This document shows positions 41,502-52,281 of a DNA stretch of 64,000 nucleotides, in pieces. A model generated the notes under the pieces. The model did no database searches, had not been told where the DNA came from, and worked only from the letters and a program-made list of their open reading frames with translations. Positions within the stretch are counted from its first letter, which is position 1. Every line of letters begins with the position of its first letter. The position numbers were made by a program, and so were the translations under genes. Source of the stretch: Enterococcus mundtii (lineage in GTDB: Bacteria > Bacillota > Bacilli > Lactobacillales > Enterococcaceae); assembly GCF_002813755.1 (NCBI RefSeq), contig NZ_CP018061.1, positions 853,501 through 917,500 on the forward strand. Reading direction: 5' to 3'.

Positions 41502-42320
41502 TTATAATGAAAGTAATTTTTCAAGGTAATTCGCCAAACCGTCTTCTTCATTTGTTTGCTCAGTGACATCGTTGGCTACGCCTTTTAGTTGCTCAGTCCC
41601 ATTAGCCATTGCCACACCCCAGCCCGCATATTCAAGAAGTTCTAAGTCATTGTGTTCATCACCAAAAGCAATCACATCTTTTTGTTCGATCGATAGATAA
41701 TTCGCTACTTGATGGATTCCTTTCGCTTTTTCGATCCCTTTTGAAACAATCTCCAGTATCGCCATTGGGCCACCCCAAGTCCTTACATCGACATGCTTCC
41801 CAAATTGACGTGTTAGTTCGGCAGAAACTTGTTCAGCATATTGTTTTTCTGTACGTACCAATAAGGACGTAGGGTTAGTTGTTAGATTTCGTGGAGACAG
41901 TAGGTTTTCTGGTTTAGGATTTGGTGAAGCAAAGAATTTTGCGTCAAAAAAATCAAAAGTATCGATAAAGAAAGTGTCGCGATTCTCCGCAGCAATAAAA
42001 TCTAGATTCAATTGATTTTTTTGCGCTAAGATCTCAAAAACAATCTCTTTATTGATCAATGTTTCTTGCTCCCCAGCCCATTGTTGGTTTGGGATATGCA
42101 CAAGCGCACCGTTAAAGTTGACCATCGGTGTTGTCAATTCTAACTGTTGATAATATTGATAACTCATTCGATAAGGACGTCCTGTTGCAATACTGACATG
42201 ATGGCCAGCATCAATGGCTTTTCTCAATGTTTCTTGGGTTTTAGAAGTAATGATCGACTCAGGATTCAACGTTGTTCCATCCAAGTCGATCGCAATCAAT
42301 TTTTTGTTCAATGCTGTCAT
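41502..42320 (-). CDS. Cof-type HAD phosphatase
   Basis: About 272 residues. HAD phosphatase of the Cof/YidA kind, acting on sugar phosphates or cofactors. Motif 1 is AIDLDGTTL near the N-terminus, then SIATGRPYRM (motif 2), a Lys in the middle, and FGDEHNDLELL as motif 4. The C2 cap domain lies between. The start is uncertain: ATG at 42320 has AAAGGA right next to it, and TTG at 42311 has a better spacing. It is a single gene. Confidence 0.88.
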   Translation of the reverse strand: MTALNKKLIAIDLDGTTLNPESIITSKTQETLRKAIDAGHHVSIATGRPYRMSYQYYQQLELTTPMVNFNGALVHIPNQQWAGEQETLINKEIVFEILAQKNQLNLDFIAAENRDTFFIDTFDFFDAKFFASPNPKPENLLSPRNLTTNPTSLLVRTEKQYAEQVSAELTRQFGKHVDVRTWGGPMAILEIVSKGIEKAKGIHQVANYLSIEQKDVIAFGDEHNDLELLEYAGWGVAMANGTEQLKGVANDVTEQTNEEDGLANYLEKLLSL

Positions 42321-42329
42321 TCCTTTCAA

Positions 42330-42602
42330 ACAACGATTTGTTTTAGTCTAGCATATTTCAATGAATAAACAAGGTGCAGATCTTTCTGAAAAATAATTGC
42401 TTTGAAGCAAAAATAGAAAATAAGAAACGAAATCAACCTAAACACGAACATTAAAAGATTAAAATGGTATTTCATAAAGATTTATGTTGAAAAACGAATG
42501 AAATGTCTATATAATTTATAAATGTTCGACGGAAAATTATATTTGGATTTATTTTTACATATTATATAGTCCGTTAGAAAAAATCAGGGAGTGGAAATTT
42601 TT
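42330..42602. other. Gap upstream of the purine permease
   Basis: About 270 bp, AT-rich, with the promoters of the divergent genes. I looked for a purine riboswitch and did not find its conserved core. No gene is seen. Confidence 0.5.
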
Positions 42603-44039
42603 ATGGAAAAGTTTTTCCAACTAAAGAAAAATAATACAAATGTACCAACAGAAATAATGGCGGGTGTCACGACATTTTTTGCCATGAGTTATATATTATT
42701 TGTTAATCCGACGATCTTGTCAGCTGCTGGCATGCCATTTCAGGCAGTCTTTTTAGCGACGATCATTGCTTCGATCATCGGTACTTTAGTTATGGGATTA
42801 TTTGCTAATGTGCCGTATGCACAAGCCCCTGGAATGGGTTTGAATGCTTTCTTCACGTTTACAGTTGTTTTTGGATTAGGTTATTCTTGGCAAGAAGCAT
42901 TAGCCATGGTCTTTATTTGTGGGTTGATCAATGTATTTATTACAGTAACAAATATTCGGAAAATGATCATCCATGCCATTCCTGAGAGTTTACAACATGC
43001 AATTGGCGGTGGTATCGGGATTTTTGTTGCATACGTTGGGATCAAAAATGCTGGCTTTTTGTCTTTTTCTGCAGATCAATCAGCGATTTCTAGCTCTGTG
43101 GTTGACAACGGTCAAGTAACCAACGTGACCATCAATGGTGGCATCGTTCCAGAACTTGCAAACTTCAATAATGCGCCAATCTTATTAGCAGTCATCGGGC
43201 TAGTATTGACAGCGATTTTAGTGGTTAAAAATATCCGTGGCGCGATCTTGATCGGGATCGTTGTAACGACGATCATCGGGATTTTGATGGGGGTCGTTGA
43301 TCTAGGAGCGATCGACTGGGAACAAAATTCTTTGGGGAATTCGATCAATGAACTGGGAACAACCTTTGGTGCGGCATTCGGTGCGGAAGGGATGCAATCA
43401 TTATTTAGTGATAGCTCTAAGATTCCACAAGTACTGATGACGATCATCGCATTTAGTTTATCCGATACATTTGATACGATCGGAACATTCATCGGTACCG
43501 GTAGACGTACAGGAATCTTCTCTAAAGAAGATGAAGAAGCTTTAGAAGACGGTCGAGGATTTAGAACAAAAATGGATAAAGCGTTGTTTGCTGATGCAAT
43601 CGCCACATCGATCGGTGCGATTTTTGGAACATCGAATACTACGACTTATGTTGAATCGGCAGCTGGAATCGGTGCTGGTGGACGTACAGGTTTGACTTCA
43701 GTCGTCGTAGCTGCATTATTTGCTTTGAGTAGTTTATTCTCTCCACTGATTGCTATTGTACCGGCACAAGCGACTGCACCAGCATTGATCTTAGTTGGTG
43801 TGATGATGATGGCTTCGTTTGCTGATATCAATTGGTTAGATATGGAAGAAGCATTACCTGCCTTTTTTGCTTCGATCTTCATGGGATTAGCTTATAGCAT
43901 CTCATACGGAATCGCTGCTGGATTTATCTTCTATACGATCATGAAAGTAGTCAAAGGCAAAACTAGTGAGATTTCATTTGCTTTATGGGTTGTTGATATT
44001 TTATTCATCCTCAACTTCGTTATTTTAGCAATCATTTAA
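42603..44039 (+). CDS. NCS2-type purine permease (AzgA/PbuG-like)
   Basis: 478-residue transporter of the NCS2/AzgA branch, which takes up adenine, guanine or hypoxanthine with protons. It opens with KNNTNVPTEIMAGVTTFFAMSY, the signature of this subfamily, and has about 12 to 14 membrane helices. Conserved features include QAPGMGLNAFFTF in TM3 and SDTFDTIGTFIGTGRR in the middle. The ATG at 42603 is chosen; GTG at 42591 overlaps the SD. It has its own terminator. Confidence 0.92.
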   Translation: MEKFFQLKKNNTNVPTEIMAGVTTFFAMSYILFVNPTILSAAGMPFQAVFLATIIASIIGTLVMGLFANVPYAQAPGMGLNAFFTFTVVFGLGYSWQEALAMVFICGLINVFITVTNIRKMIIHAIPESLQHAIGGGIGIFVAYVGIKNAGFLSFSADQSAISSSVVDNGQVTNVTINGGIVPELANFNNAPILLAVIGLVLTAILVVKNIRGAILIGIVVTTIIGILMGVVDLGAIDWEQNSLGNSINELGTTFGAAFGAEGMQSLFSDSSKIPQVLMTIIAFSLSDTFDTIGTFIGTGRRTGIFSKEDEEALEDGRGFRTKMDKALFADAIATSIGAIFGTSNTTTYVESAAGIGAGGRTGLTSVVVAALFALSSLFSPLIAIVPAQATAPALILVGVMMMASFADINWLDMEEALPAFFASIFMGLAYSISYGIAAGFIFYTIMKVVKGKTSEISFALWVVDILFILNFVILAII

Positions 44040-44057
44040 ATGACAAAAAATAGGGGT

Positions 44058-44091
44058 AAAGAGTAAGCTAACTCTTTGCTTCTATTTTTTT
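44058..44091 (+). terminator. Terminator after the purine permease
   Basis: AAAGAGT/ACTCTTT stem with 6-nt loop, then GCTTCTATTTTTTT. Confidence 0.78.
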
Positions 44092-44190
44092 GGTATTCTT
44101 CCTCTTTTGCAAAAACGAACGATACCGGCACATACGTTGCACACACGTACAAAAATAGGTATGATAATAGAGACGAAAGAAGGGTGATAG

Positions 44191-45387
44191 ATGAAGGTTC
44201 AATGGAGAAAAAATTTATTCGTAGCTTGGATAGGCTGCTTTTTTACTGGTTCAAGTATCAGTTTAGTCATGCCGTTCATTCCAGTTTACGTCGAACAACT
44301 AGGTACACCTAAGGATCAAATTGAATTATTTTCAGGATTAGCGATTTCAGTAACAGCCTTTGCTGCGGCGATCGTTGCGCCTATTTGGGGAAATCTAGCC
44401 GATCGAAAAGGACGGAAAATGATGATGATCCGGGCAGCAGCCGGTATGACGATCACTATGGGATCACTAGCTTTTGTCCCAAATGCTTATTGGCTTTTAG
44501 TCATGCGTTTCTTTAATGGGATTTTATCTGGATACATACCTAATGCGACAGCGATGATTGCTTCACAAGCGCCTAAAGAGAAAAGTGGTTGGGCGTTAGG
44601 CACGCTTTCTACTGGGGCAGTGGCAGGGACGCTGATTGGTCCGTCAATGGGAGGCGCTTTGGCGCAATGGTTCGGAATGGAAAATGTTTTTTTGATTACT
44701 GGAGGGTTATTACTGATCACCACGATCTTAACGATTTTCATGGTAAAAGAAGATTTCCAACCGGTAGAGAAAAAAGATATGATCAGTACCAAAGAAGTTT
44801 TTGCTAAAATGGATCACTTCTCTGTGTTGGTCGGTTTATTTGTTACTACTCTAATCTTACAATTAGGGATTACCACGATCAGTCCAATCTTGACATTGTA
44901 CATTCGGGAATTGAGTGGTGATACATCAAATATCTTATTTGTAAGTGGATTGATTGTTTCAGTATCAGGTGTTTCAGCAGTATTTTCTTCTCCAAGACTG
45001 GGGAAATTAGGGGATAAGATAGGAAATCAGAAGGTGCTGTTAGCAGGTTTGGTACTTTCGTTTTGTTGTTACTTACCAATGGCATTTGTGACTACGCCCT
45101 TACAATTAGGGATCTTACGTTTTATATTAGGTTTTTCGACAGGTGCGTTGATGCCATCAATCAATACATTGATCAGCAAGATCACACCAGAAGAAGGTGT
45201 CAGTCGAGTATATAGCTATAACCAAATGTTTACGAACTTTGGTCAAGTACTAGGACCGATGTTAGGTTCGACAGTCGCTCATGCGTACAATTACAGTACA
45301 GTGTTTATTGTGACTAGTCTCTTTGTTCTGACGAATATTCTTTTATCACTATTTAATTTTAGAAAAGTACTTCATCAAAAACTATGA
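44191..45387 (+). CDS. MFS multidrug transporter (PmrA/MdtG-like)
   Basis: 398-residue major facilitator with 12 helices. Motif A is GNLADRKGRKMMM between TM2 and TM3. The motif around TM5 is GALGTLSTGAVAGTLIGPSMGG-like (WALGTLSTGAVAG), the antiporter motif C type of drug efflux pumps. Helices run to about residue 390. It resembles the PmrA/EfmA/NorA-like pumps of streptococci and enterococci. The substrate is not certain. GAAGGGTG precedes the ATG. Confidence 0.88.
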   Translation: MKVQWRKNLFVAWIGCFFTGSSISLVMPFIPVYVEQLGTPKDQIELFSGLAISVTAFAAAIVAPIWGNLADRKGRKMMMIRAAAGMTITMGSLAFVPNAYWLLVMRFFNGILSGYIPNATAMIASQAPKEKSGWALGTLSTGAVAGTLIGPSMGGALAQWFGMENVFLITGGLLLITTILTIFMVKEDFQPVEKKDMISTKEVFAKMDHFSVLVGLFVTTLILQLGITTISPILTLYIRELSGDTSNILFVSGLIVSVSGVSAVFSSPRLGKLGDKIGNQKVLLAGLVLSFCCYLPMAFVTTPLQLGILRFILGFSTGALMPSINTLISKITPEEGVSRVYSYNQMFTNFGQVLGPMLGSTVAHAYNYSTVFIVTSLFVLTNILLSLFNFRKVLHQKL

Positions 45388-45397
45388 TCAAGAAAAA

Positions 45398-45426
45398 AAC
45401 AGATTGGAGTATTTCTCCAATCTGTT
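45398..45426. terminator. Bidirectional terminator between MFS and DUF2929 genes
   Basis: Perfect 12-bp stem AACAGATTGGAG/CTCCAATCTGTT with TATTT loop. On the - strand it is followed by seven T, so it is strongest for the small membrane gene. Confidence 0.85.
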
Positions 45427-45432
45427 CGGCTT

Positions 45433-45627
45433 TTATGAATGTGAAGCGGACGAAGTTTCTTTTTTAGGTGTTGCAACAGCGCTGATCAAAATGACGATCA
45501 ATCCTGCAACCAATGAAATAATAGTCGTCATGGTAAAATCATATGGGCTACTAGACAATGCACCACCGATATAGCCAACCACTTGACCTAAAATGACTGC
45601 CCAAAATAATGTGACGATATATCGCAT
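45433..45627 (-). CDS. DUF2929 (YjzD-like) small membrane protein
   Basis: 64-residue protein with two membrane helices. It opens MRYIVTLFWAVILGQVVGYIGG and has an invariant-looking SSPYDF loop before the second helix, the pattern of DUF2929/YjzD proteins. The ATG at 45627 is chosen because AGAGGTG lies 6 bp upstream; the GTG at 45636 overlaps the SD. Function unknown; the family is widespread in Bacilli. Confidence 0.88.
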   Translation of the reverse strand: MRYIVTLFWAVILGQVVGYIGGALSSSPYDFTMTTIISLVAGLIVILISAVATPKKETSSASHS

Positions 45628-45849
45628 ATCAAACACCTCTTTTCTAAGTTCAGTTTACCAGATTTTTTTTGAATGTAAAGGGAGAAACAGGCATTCAACG
45701 TCAGTGGATAGTATAAAAAGTATAAATCGTTCGTCGGATGAAAAAGCATGAAGAAAGACGAATACACGTAACCAGTCATACAAGATAACGAGTTGATGTT
45801 ACGAATATTCCCCTAAAAAGAAAGTGAATGGAAAAGGTGGTATGTAAAA

Positions 45850-48800
45850 ATGTTTCTTCCACAACTTTATACGATCACCTCGTATTCTTTGTTGCAAAGT
45901 ACGATTCGCATAAACGAATACGTTCGAGAAGCAAAGAAACTAGGCTATCAGACATTAGCAATCACAGATAAGGATGTGCTATCTGGGGCAGCGGAATTTT
46001 ACCGCATCTGTATGAATGAAAAAATACAACCAATTATTGGACTGAACTTGACCTACCAGTTTCAAGAACGTCATTATGAGTTACTACTCTACGCAAAAGA
46101 TAGAATCGGCTACCAACAATTGATCAAGCTCTCAAGCAAGAAAATGATCCGAGAAAAAATCGAGCTTCACGAGATCGATGAACTCGATCATTTGCTTGTC
46201 GTTTTACCAACCAAAAAATCGATTGCTGATGACTACGGTGTGTCAGCATCATTTGATAGCCATTGGCAAAGCTTGCAAGAAAAAATAGCATCTTCTCATC
46301 TTTATGTAGGTGTCACAGAAGAAACGCCCCTAGAAGCTCCAGAATGGCTCGCTTATTTACGAGCAAATCAATTTCAACTTTGTGCAGTACATCCGATTGC
46401 TAGTTTGCACCAAGAGGAACTTTTTTCTTTGGAAACAATGAAACATCTGCGTGAAGGAACGCAACTCTCTTTTGATGAAGTACGACAAACGACTCGTGAT
46501 TCAGCCACAGGTTTTTTACTTCCCGAAGCAGAATTACGACAAAGATTCATAAACGCAGGATTGGAAGAAGCGTTGAACTATGCGCAGCAATTAGCTAAAA
46601 CAGTAACTTTTGAATTTCAGTTCCATCAGAAATTACTACCACATTATCCGGTACCAGAAAATCGAAGTGCAGGAGAGTATTTACAGGAACTTTGTCAGAA
46701 GCAATTAGGCAAGCGTGTGGAAAAGATCACTGCAGCTTATCAAGAGCGCTTAGATTATGAACTGTCAGTGATCCACCAGATGGGATTTGATGATTATTTC
46801 TTGATCGTTTGGGATGTCATGGCTTTTGCTCATAAAAACAACATCGTTACTGGTGCTGGCCGTGGTTCAGCTGCGGGGTCATTAGTCGCCTATGTGTTGG
46901 AGATCACAGATGTAGATCCATTGGAGTACGACTTGCTATTTGAACGTTTTTTGAATCCAGAACGATACACGATGCCAGATATCGATCTAGACATTCCTGA
47001 TAATCGCAGAGAAGAAGTGCTGATTTATGTTCGTGAGAAATATGGTCAATACCATATGGCACAAATCGCCACGTTTGGAACCATGGCAGCTAAAATGGTG
47101 CTAAGAGACGTGGCACGTGTCTTTGGCCTCTCACAAAGCGAAGCAAATCGTTGGTCTAAAGCGATTCCTAATCAATTGAAAATGACGTTGAATGAGGCTT
47201 ATCGAACTTCTAACAAGCTGGTTGAATTAGTACAAGCGAGTGAAAAAAATCAATTGTTGTTCCATACTGCAAAAATACTTGAAGGTTTGCCAAGACACGT
47301 TTCTACTCATGCAGCTGGTGTCGTTTTAAGTGATAAGAATCTACTAGAGTTAGTTCCTTTACAAAAAGGATCAGATGAAGCATATTTGACTCAGTATACA
47401 ATGAATGATGTCGAAGCTATTGGGTTGTTAAAAATGGATTTTCTTGGATTAAGAAATCTGTCTATTATCGATTACACAGTGAAAGCAATCAAACGTGTCG
47501 AAAACAAAGATATCGAGCTCAAAGAAATTCCATTAGATGATCCTAAAACTTTACAGCTTTTCCAACGTGGCGAAACAACAGGGGTCTTTCAATTCGAATC
47601 TGCAGGGATTCGGAATGTCCTGCGGAGATTAGGACCAGAAAACATTGAAGACATTGCCGCTGTCAACGCCTTGTATCGTCCTGGACCAATGCAAAATATC
47701 GATACATTTATCGCTCGTAAGAAAGGGAAGGAAAGAATCCATTATCCCGACGATTCACTGCAACCGATTTTGAAAAATACGTATGGCGTCATTGTGTATC
47801 AGGAACAAATTATGCAGATTGCTTCAACCATGGCTGGATTTTCGCTTGGACAAGCGGATATTTTGAGGCGAGCAATCAGTAAAAAGAAAAAAGACGTGAT
47901 TGATCAAGAAAGAGATCATTTTGTTCAAGGTGCCAACCAACAAGGGTACAGTAAGGAAAAGGCCAATGAAGTGTACGAATATATCGAACGCTTTGCTAAC
48001 TATGGGTTCAATCGCTCCCATGCGTTTGCTTACTCCTTTGTTGGCTTTCAAATGGCCTATCTCAAAGTTCATCACCCTGGTGCATTTTTTATGAGTTTGA
48101 TGAATTCCGTCCGTCACAACACGGCAAAGTTGAAAGAGTATATTGCTGAGGCAAAAAAGTATAAAATAAAGCTGACCCCTCCTTCGATCAATCAAAGTTT
48201 TTATGGTTTTGAGCTGACGGATAAAGAAACCATCCGTTTTGGATTGACAGCAATCAAAGGTGTTCGTCGAGATTTTGTTGAGGAGATCATTCGTGAACGA
48301 AAAGAAGATGGTCCATTCCGTTCTGTTGATCAGTTTCTAATTCGTATCAATAAACGTTGGCTCAAATTGGAGTTGCTACAAACATTAGTTGCATCAGGTG
48401 TTTTTGATGAATTAGTAGGAAACCGCAGACAGTTGATGTTGGATCTGGAAGGTAAGATCCAAAACATCTTATATAGTGGTGGTAGTTTAGACCTTTTAGA
48501 TATCATGGCTTTAAAAGAGGAAGAAGTCGCAGATTATAGCCTCGAAGAGAAGCTTCAATTAGAAGAAGAGCATTTAGGTGTCTATTTATCTGGTCATCCA
48601 ACGGAAGGGTATGAGCGACTTAAATTAGCAAAAAAAGTCCATTTAGTCACAGAAATCGTACCTAAACAAGCCACAAATGTTTTAGTGATGGTCAAAGAGG
48701 TAAGAGAGATCCGTACGAAAAAAGGAGCGTTGATGGCTTTTGTCAGCGGGACAGATAGTAGTGGAGAAATAGCCATTACCGTTTTTCCAGAGCTGTATCG

Positions 48801-49164
48801 ACAAGCGCGTCCATTATTCAAAGAAAATCAAGTGATTTTCGTGCAAGGACGTTCAGAAATCAGTAAATACAATCAAGAATTGCAGTTGATTGCAGAAGTA
48901 GTCGCTGATCCAGAAGAATTGCAACAGCAGTATCCAGAACAAACGTGTTATTTGAGAATCAGGGAAGAGGCAGATCAACCAGATACGATGAAGCAACTGC
49001 AAGATTTGTTCAAAAAATTCCCAGGATATATTCCTGTTGTCATGTATCATGAAAAAGACCTACGAAAAGTTGTGTTATCTGAAGCCTTTTGGCTCGATGG
49101 TTCAGACAGTCTCAAGAAGCAATTAGCTTACCTTTTAAATGAAGAAAATGTTGTTTTCAAATAA
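45850..49164 (+). CDS. dnaE: DNA polymerase III alpha subunit DnaE
   Basis: 1104-residue replicative polymerase of the Gram-positive DnaE kind, which extends primers at the fork together with PolC. The N-terminal PHP domain is degenerate: where other DnaE proteins have a His-containing VHSxYSLL motif, this one reads TITSYSLL. The palm carries PDIDLDIPDNRRE with the catalytic Asp residues. Further on come the tau-binding and helix-hairpin-helix regions and a C-terminal OB fold (about 900-1000). Start ATG with AAAAGGTGGT upstream. Length fits. Confidence 0.96.
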   Translation: MFLPQLYTITSYSLLQSTIRINEYVREAKKLGYQTLAITDKDVLSGAAEFYRICMNEKIQPIIGLNLTYQFQERHYELLLYAKDRIGYQQLIKLSSKKMIREKIELHEIDELDHLLVVLPTKKSIADDYGVSASFDSHWQSLQEKIASSHLYVGVTEETPLEAPEWLAYLRANQFQLCAVHPIASLHQEELFSLETMKHLREGTQLSFDEVRQTTRDSATGFLLPEAELRQRFINAGLEEALNYAQQLAKTVTFEFQFHQKLLPHYPVPENRSAGEYLQELCQKQLGKRVEKITAAYQERLDYELSVIHQMGFDDYFLIVWDVMAFAHKNNIVTGAGRGSAAGSLVAYVLEITDVDPLEYDLLFERFLNPERYTMPDIDLDIPDNRREEVLIYVREKYGQYHMAQIATFGTMAAKMVLRDVARVFGLSQSEANRWSKAIPNQLKMTLNEAYRTSNKLVELVQASEKNQLLFHTAKILEGLPRHVSTHAAGVVLSDKNLLELVPLQKGSDEAYLTQYTMNDVEAIGLLKMDFLGLRNLSIIDYTVKAIKRVENKDIELKEIPLDDPKTLQLFQRGETTGVFQFESAGIRNVLRRLGPENIEDIAAVNALYRPGPMQNIDTFIARKKGKERIHYPDDSLQPILKNTYGVIVYQEQIMQIASTMAGFSLGQADILRRAISKKKKDVIDQERDHFVQGANQQGYSKEKANEVYEYIERFANYGFNRSHAFAYSFVGFQMAYLKVHHPGAFFMSLMNSVRHNTAKLKEYIAEAKKYKIKLTPPSINQSFYGFELTDKETIRFGLTAIKGVRRDFVEEIIRERKEDGPFRSVDQFLIRINKRWLKLELLQTLVASGVFDELVGNRRQLMLDLEGKIQNILYSGGSLDLLDIMALKEEEVADYSLEEKLQLEEEHLGVYLSGHPTEGYERLKLAKKVHLVTEIVPKQATNVLVMVKEVREIRTKKGALMAFVSGTDSSGEIAITVFPELYRQARPLFKENQVIFVQGRSEISKYNQELQLIAEVVADPEELQQQYPEQTCYLRIREEADQPDTMKQLQDLFKKFPGYIPVVMYHEKDLRKVVLSEAFWLDGSDSLKKQLAYLLNEENVVFK

Positions 49165-49309
49165 CTTACGGTAAAAGATACTATTTGCTTTCATTTTTTT
49201 TCATTTTTTTATCAGGAAATCAAGACAAGTGAGCAAAATAATGTTAGAATGTTAGTCGTGGTTAATACAAAGAAGGTTATAAACCTAAGTCTTGCTTAGG
49301 ATAAAGTAA

Positions 49310-50293
<984 letters not shown>

Positions 50294-50320
50294 TAAAGAA
50301 AAGTAGTCAGATAAATCAAT

Positions 50321-50360
50321 AGATATATATGGGAGTGGGAAGCAGGTCTTCCCAATATCT
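50321..50360 (+). other. Stem-loop between pfkA and pyk
   Basis: TGGGAAG/CTTCCCA (perfect 7 bp, 5-nt loop) enclosed by AGATAT/ATATCT. No T-run follows, so it is an RNA structure rather than a terminator and may set different pfkA and pyk mRNA levels. Confidence 0.6.
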
Positions 50361-50421
50361 AACAGATATTTAAGCTTTGAATGGCTTTAAATAAACAATT
50401 TGAATGGGAGAGTTTTGTAAA

Positions 50422-52206
50422 ATGAAAAAAACGAAAATCGTTAGTACATTAGGACCAGCCAGTAATTCAGTAGAAACTATTTCTAAATTGATTGAATCTG
50501 GAGCAAATGTCTTCCGCTTCAACTTTTCACATGGTGATCATGAAGAACAATTATCACGTATGGTAATGGTTCGCGAAGCAGTGAAGAAAACTGGTAAAGA
50601 TGTCGGCATCCTTTTAGATACAAAAGGTGCAGAAATCCGGACAACAGTTCAAGGCACAACTGAAGAAGATTTTGGCCGTGCAGGCTACATCAAATTTGAA
50701 GTTGGCGACAAAACACGCATCTCAATGGACCCTGAACATGTAGGTTCAAAAGAAAAAATCGCAGTGACTTATCCAGGTCTTTTTGAAGACGTTCATGTAG
50801 GTGGACATATCTTATTCGATGATGGTTTGATCGACATGGAAATCATTGAAAAAGATGAAGCAACACGTGAATTAGTAGTAGAAGTAAAAAATGCAGGTAT
50901 GCTAGGATCACGTAAAGGTGTTAACGCACCAGGCGTTTCAATCAGCTTGCCAGGTATCACACCAAAAGATGCAGACGATATCCGTTTCGGACTAGATAAC
51001 GACATCGACTTCATCGCTGCAAGTTTTGTTCGTAAAGCACAAGACGTATTAGATATTCGTGAAATTTTAGAAGAAAAAGACATGACACATGTTCAAATCT
51101 TCCCTAAAATCGAATCTCAAGAAGGTATCGACAACATTGATGAAATCATCAAAGTTTCTGATGGTATCATGATTGCTCGTGGAGACATGGGTGTTGAGAT
51201 CCCTGCTGAATTAGTACCAATGGTTCAAAAACGTATCATCAAAAAATGTAACGCTGCGGGTATCCCAGTAATCACTGCAACACAAATGTTAGAATCAATG
51301 CAAGAAAACCCACGTCCAACACGTGCGGAAGCATCTGACGTTGCCAATGCAGTATTTGACGGAACAGACGCAACAATGTTATCAGGTGAATCAGCAAATG
51401 GTGACTATCCTGTTGAAGCTGTTGCAACAATGGCTCGTATCGACCAACAAGCTGAATTAGCATTAGCAGAATTAGGTTCATTCCAATTAAATGAATTTGA
51501 CAAAACTGATGTAACAGAAACAATCGGTTTATCAGTGGCACGTGCTGCGAAAAACTTAGGCGTAAAAACAATCGTTGCTGCAACTGAATCTGGTTATACA
51601 GCAAAAATGATCTCTAAATACCGTCCAGATGCTGATATCTTAGCTGTCACATTTGACGAACGCACAAAACGTGGTTTGATGCTTAACTGGGGTGTATATC
51701 CAACAGTTGCAGAAAAACCAACAACAACAGACGAAATGTTTGAATTAGCTGCGAAAAAAGCAGTCGAATTAGGTTTCGCTTCAGAAGGTGACTTGATCTT
51801 GATTACTGCTGGTGTACCAGTTGGTGAACGTGGAACAACAAACGTAATGAAGATTCAAATGATTGGTTCAAAATTGCTTGAAGCACAAGGAATTGGTCAA
51901 CAATCTGTTGTAGCAAACGCTGTAGTTGCTTCATCAGCAGCAGAAGCTATCAAAAAAGCAAAAGATGGTATGGTATTAGTTGTTCCTTCAACTGATAAAG
52001 AATTCATGCCTGCAATCGAAAAAGCAGCAGCAGTAGTTGTTGAAGAAGGCGGTTTGACTTCTCACGCAGCAGTTGTGGGAATTGCACAAGATATTCCTGT
52101 AATCGTTGGTGCGAAAGATGCAACTTCAACAATCAAAGATGGTGAATTGATCACTGTTGACGCTCGCCGTGGTATCGTTTATCGCGGAGAAACAACAGCT
52201 ATCTAA
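50422..52206 (+). CDS. pyk: Pyruvate kinase
   Basis: 594-residue enzyme that makes pyruvate and ATP from PEP and ADP. It opens MKKTKIVSTLGPAS. Catalytic residues are visible in FRFNFSHG, DTKGAEIR and MIARGDMGVEIP, and in TATQMLESM. A C-terminal PEP-utiliser-like domain of about 110 residues, with GGLTSHAAVVG, extends it past the short form, as in other Bacilli. The ATG at 50422 has GGGAGAG 9 bp upstream. Codon use is highly biased, as expected for strong expression. Confidence 0.97.
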   Translation: MKKTKIVSTLGPASNSVETISKLIESGANVFRFNFSHGDHEEQLSRMVMVREAVKKTGKDVGILLDTKGAEIRTTVQGTTEEDFGRAGYIKFEVGDKTRISMDPEHVGSKEKIAVTYPGLFEDVHVGGHILFDDGLIDMEIIEKDEATRELVVEVKNAGMLGSRKGVNAPGVSISLPGITPKDADDIRFGLDNDIDFIAASFVRKAQDVLDIREILEEKDMTHVQIFPKIESQEGIDNIDEIIKVSDGIMIARGDMGVEIPAELVPMVQKRIIKKCNAAGIPVITATQMLESMQENPRPTRAEASDVANAVFDGTDATMLSGESANGDYPVEAVATMARIDQQAELALAELGSFQLNEFDKTDVTETIGLSVARAAKNLGVKTIVAATESGYTAKMISKYRPDADILAVTFDERTKRGLMLNWGVYPTVAEKPTTTDEMFELAAKKAVELGFASEGDLILITAGVPVGERGTTNVMKIQMIGSKLLEAQGIGQQSVVANAVVASSAAEAIKKAKDGMVLVVPSTDKEFMPAIEKAAAVVVEEGGLTSHAAVVGIAQDIPVIVGAKDATSTIKDGELITVDARRGIVYRGETTAI

Positions 52207-52223
52207 TCGAAAACAAAATCAAA

Positions 52224-52258
52224 AAGAGTGTTGAGAGAAATCTCAGCACTCTTTTTTT
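52224..52258 (+). terminator. Terminator after pyk
   Basis: AAGAGTGTTGAGA/TCTCAGCACTCTT (13 bp, one T-G pair) with GAAA tetraloop and seven T. Confidence 0.92.
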
Positions 52259-52281
52259 ATCCTGTATTTTGTGTGAGCAAG

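Noticed and set aside
42330..42602. Purine riboswitch upstream of the NCS2 permease
   Set aside because: The conserved pairing and loop bases of the purine aptamer are not present.
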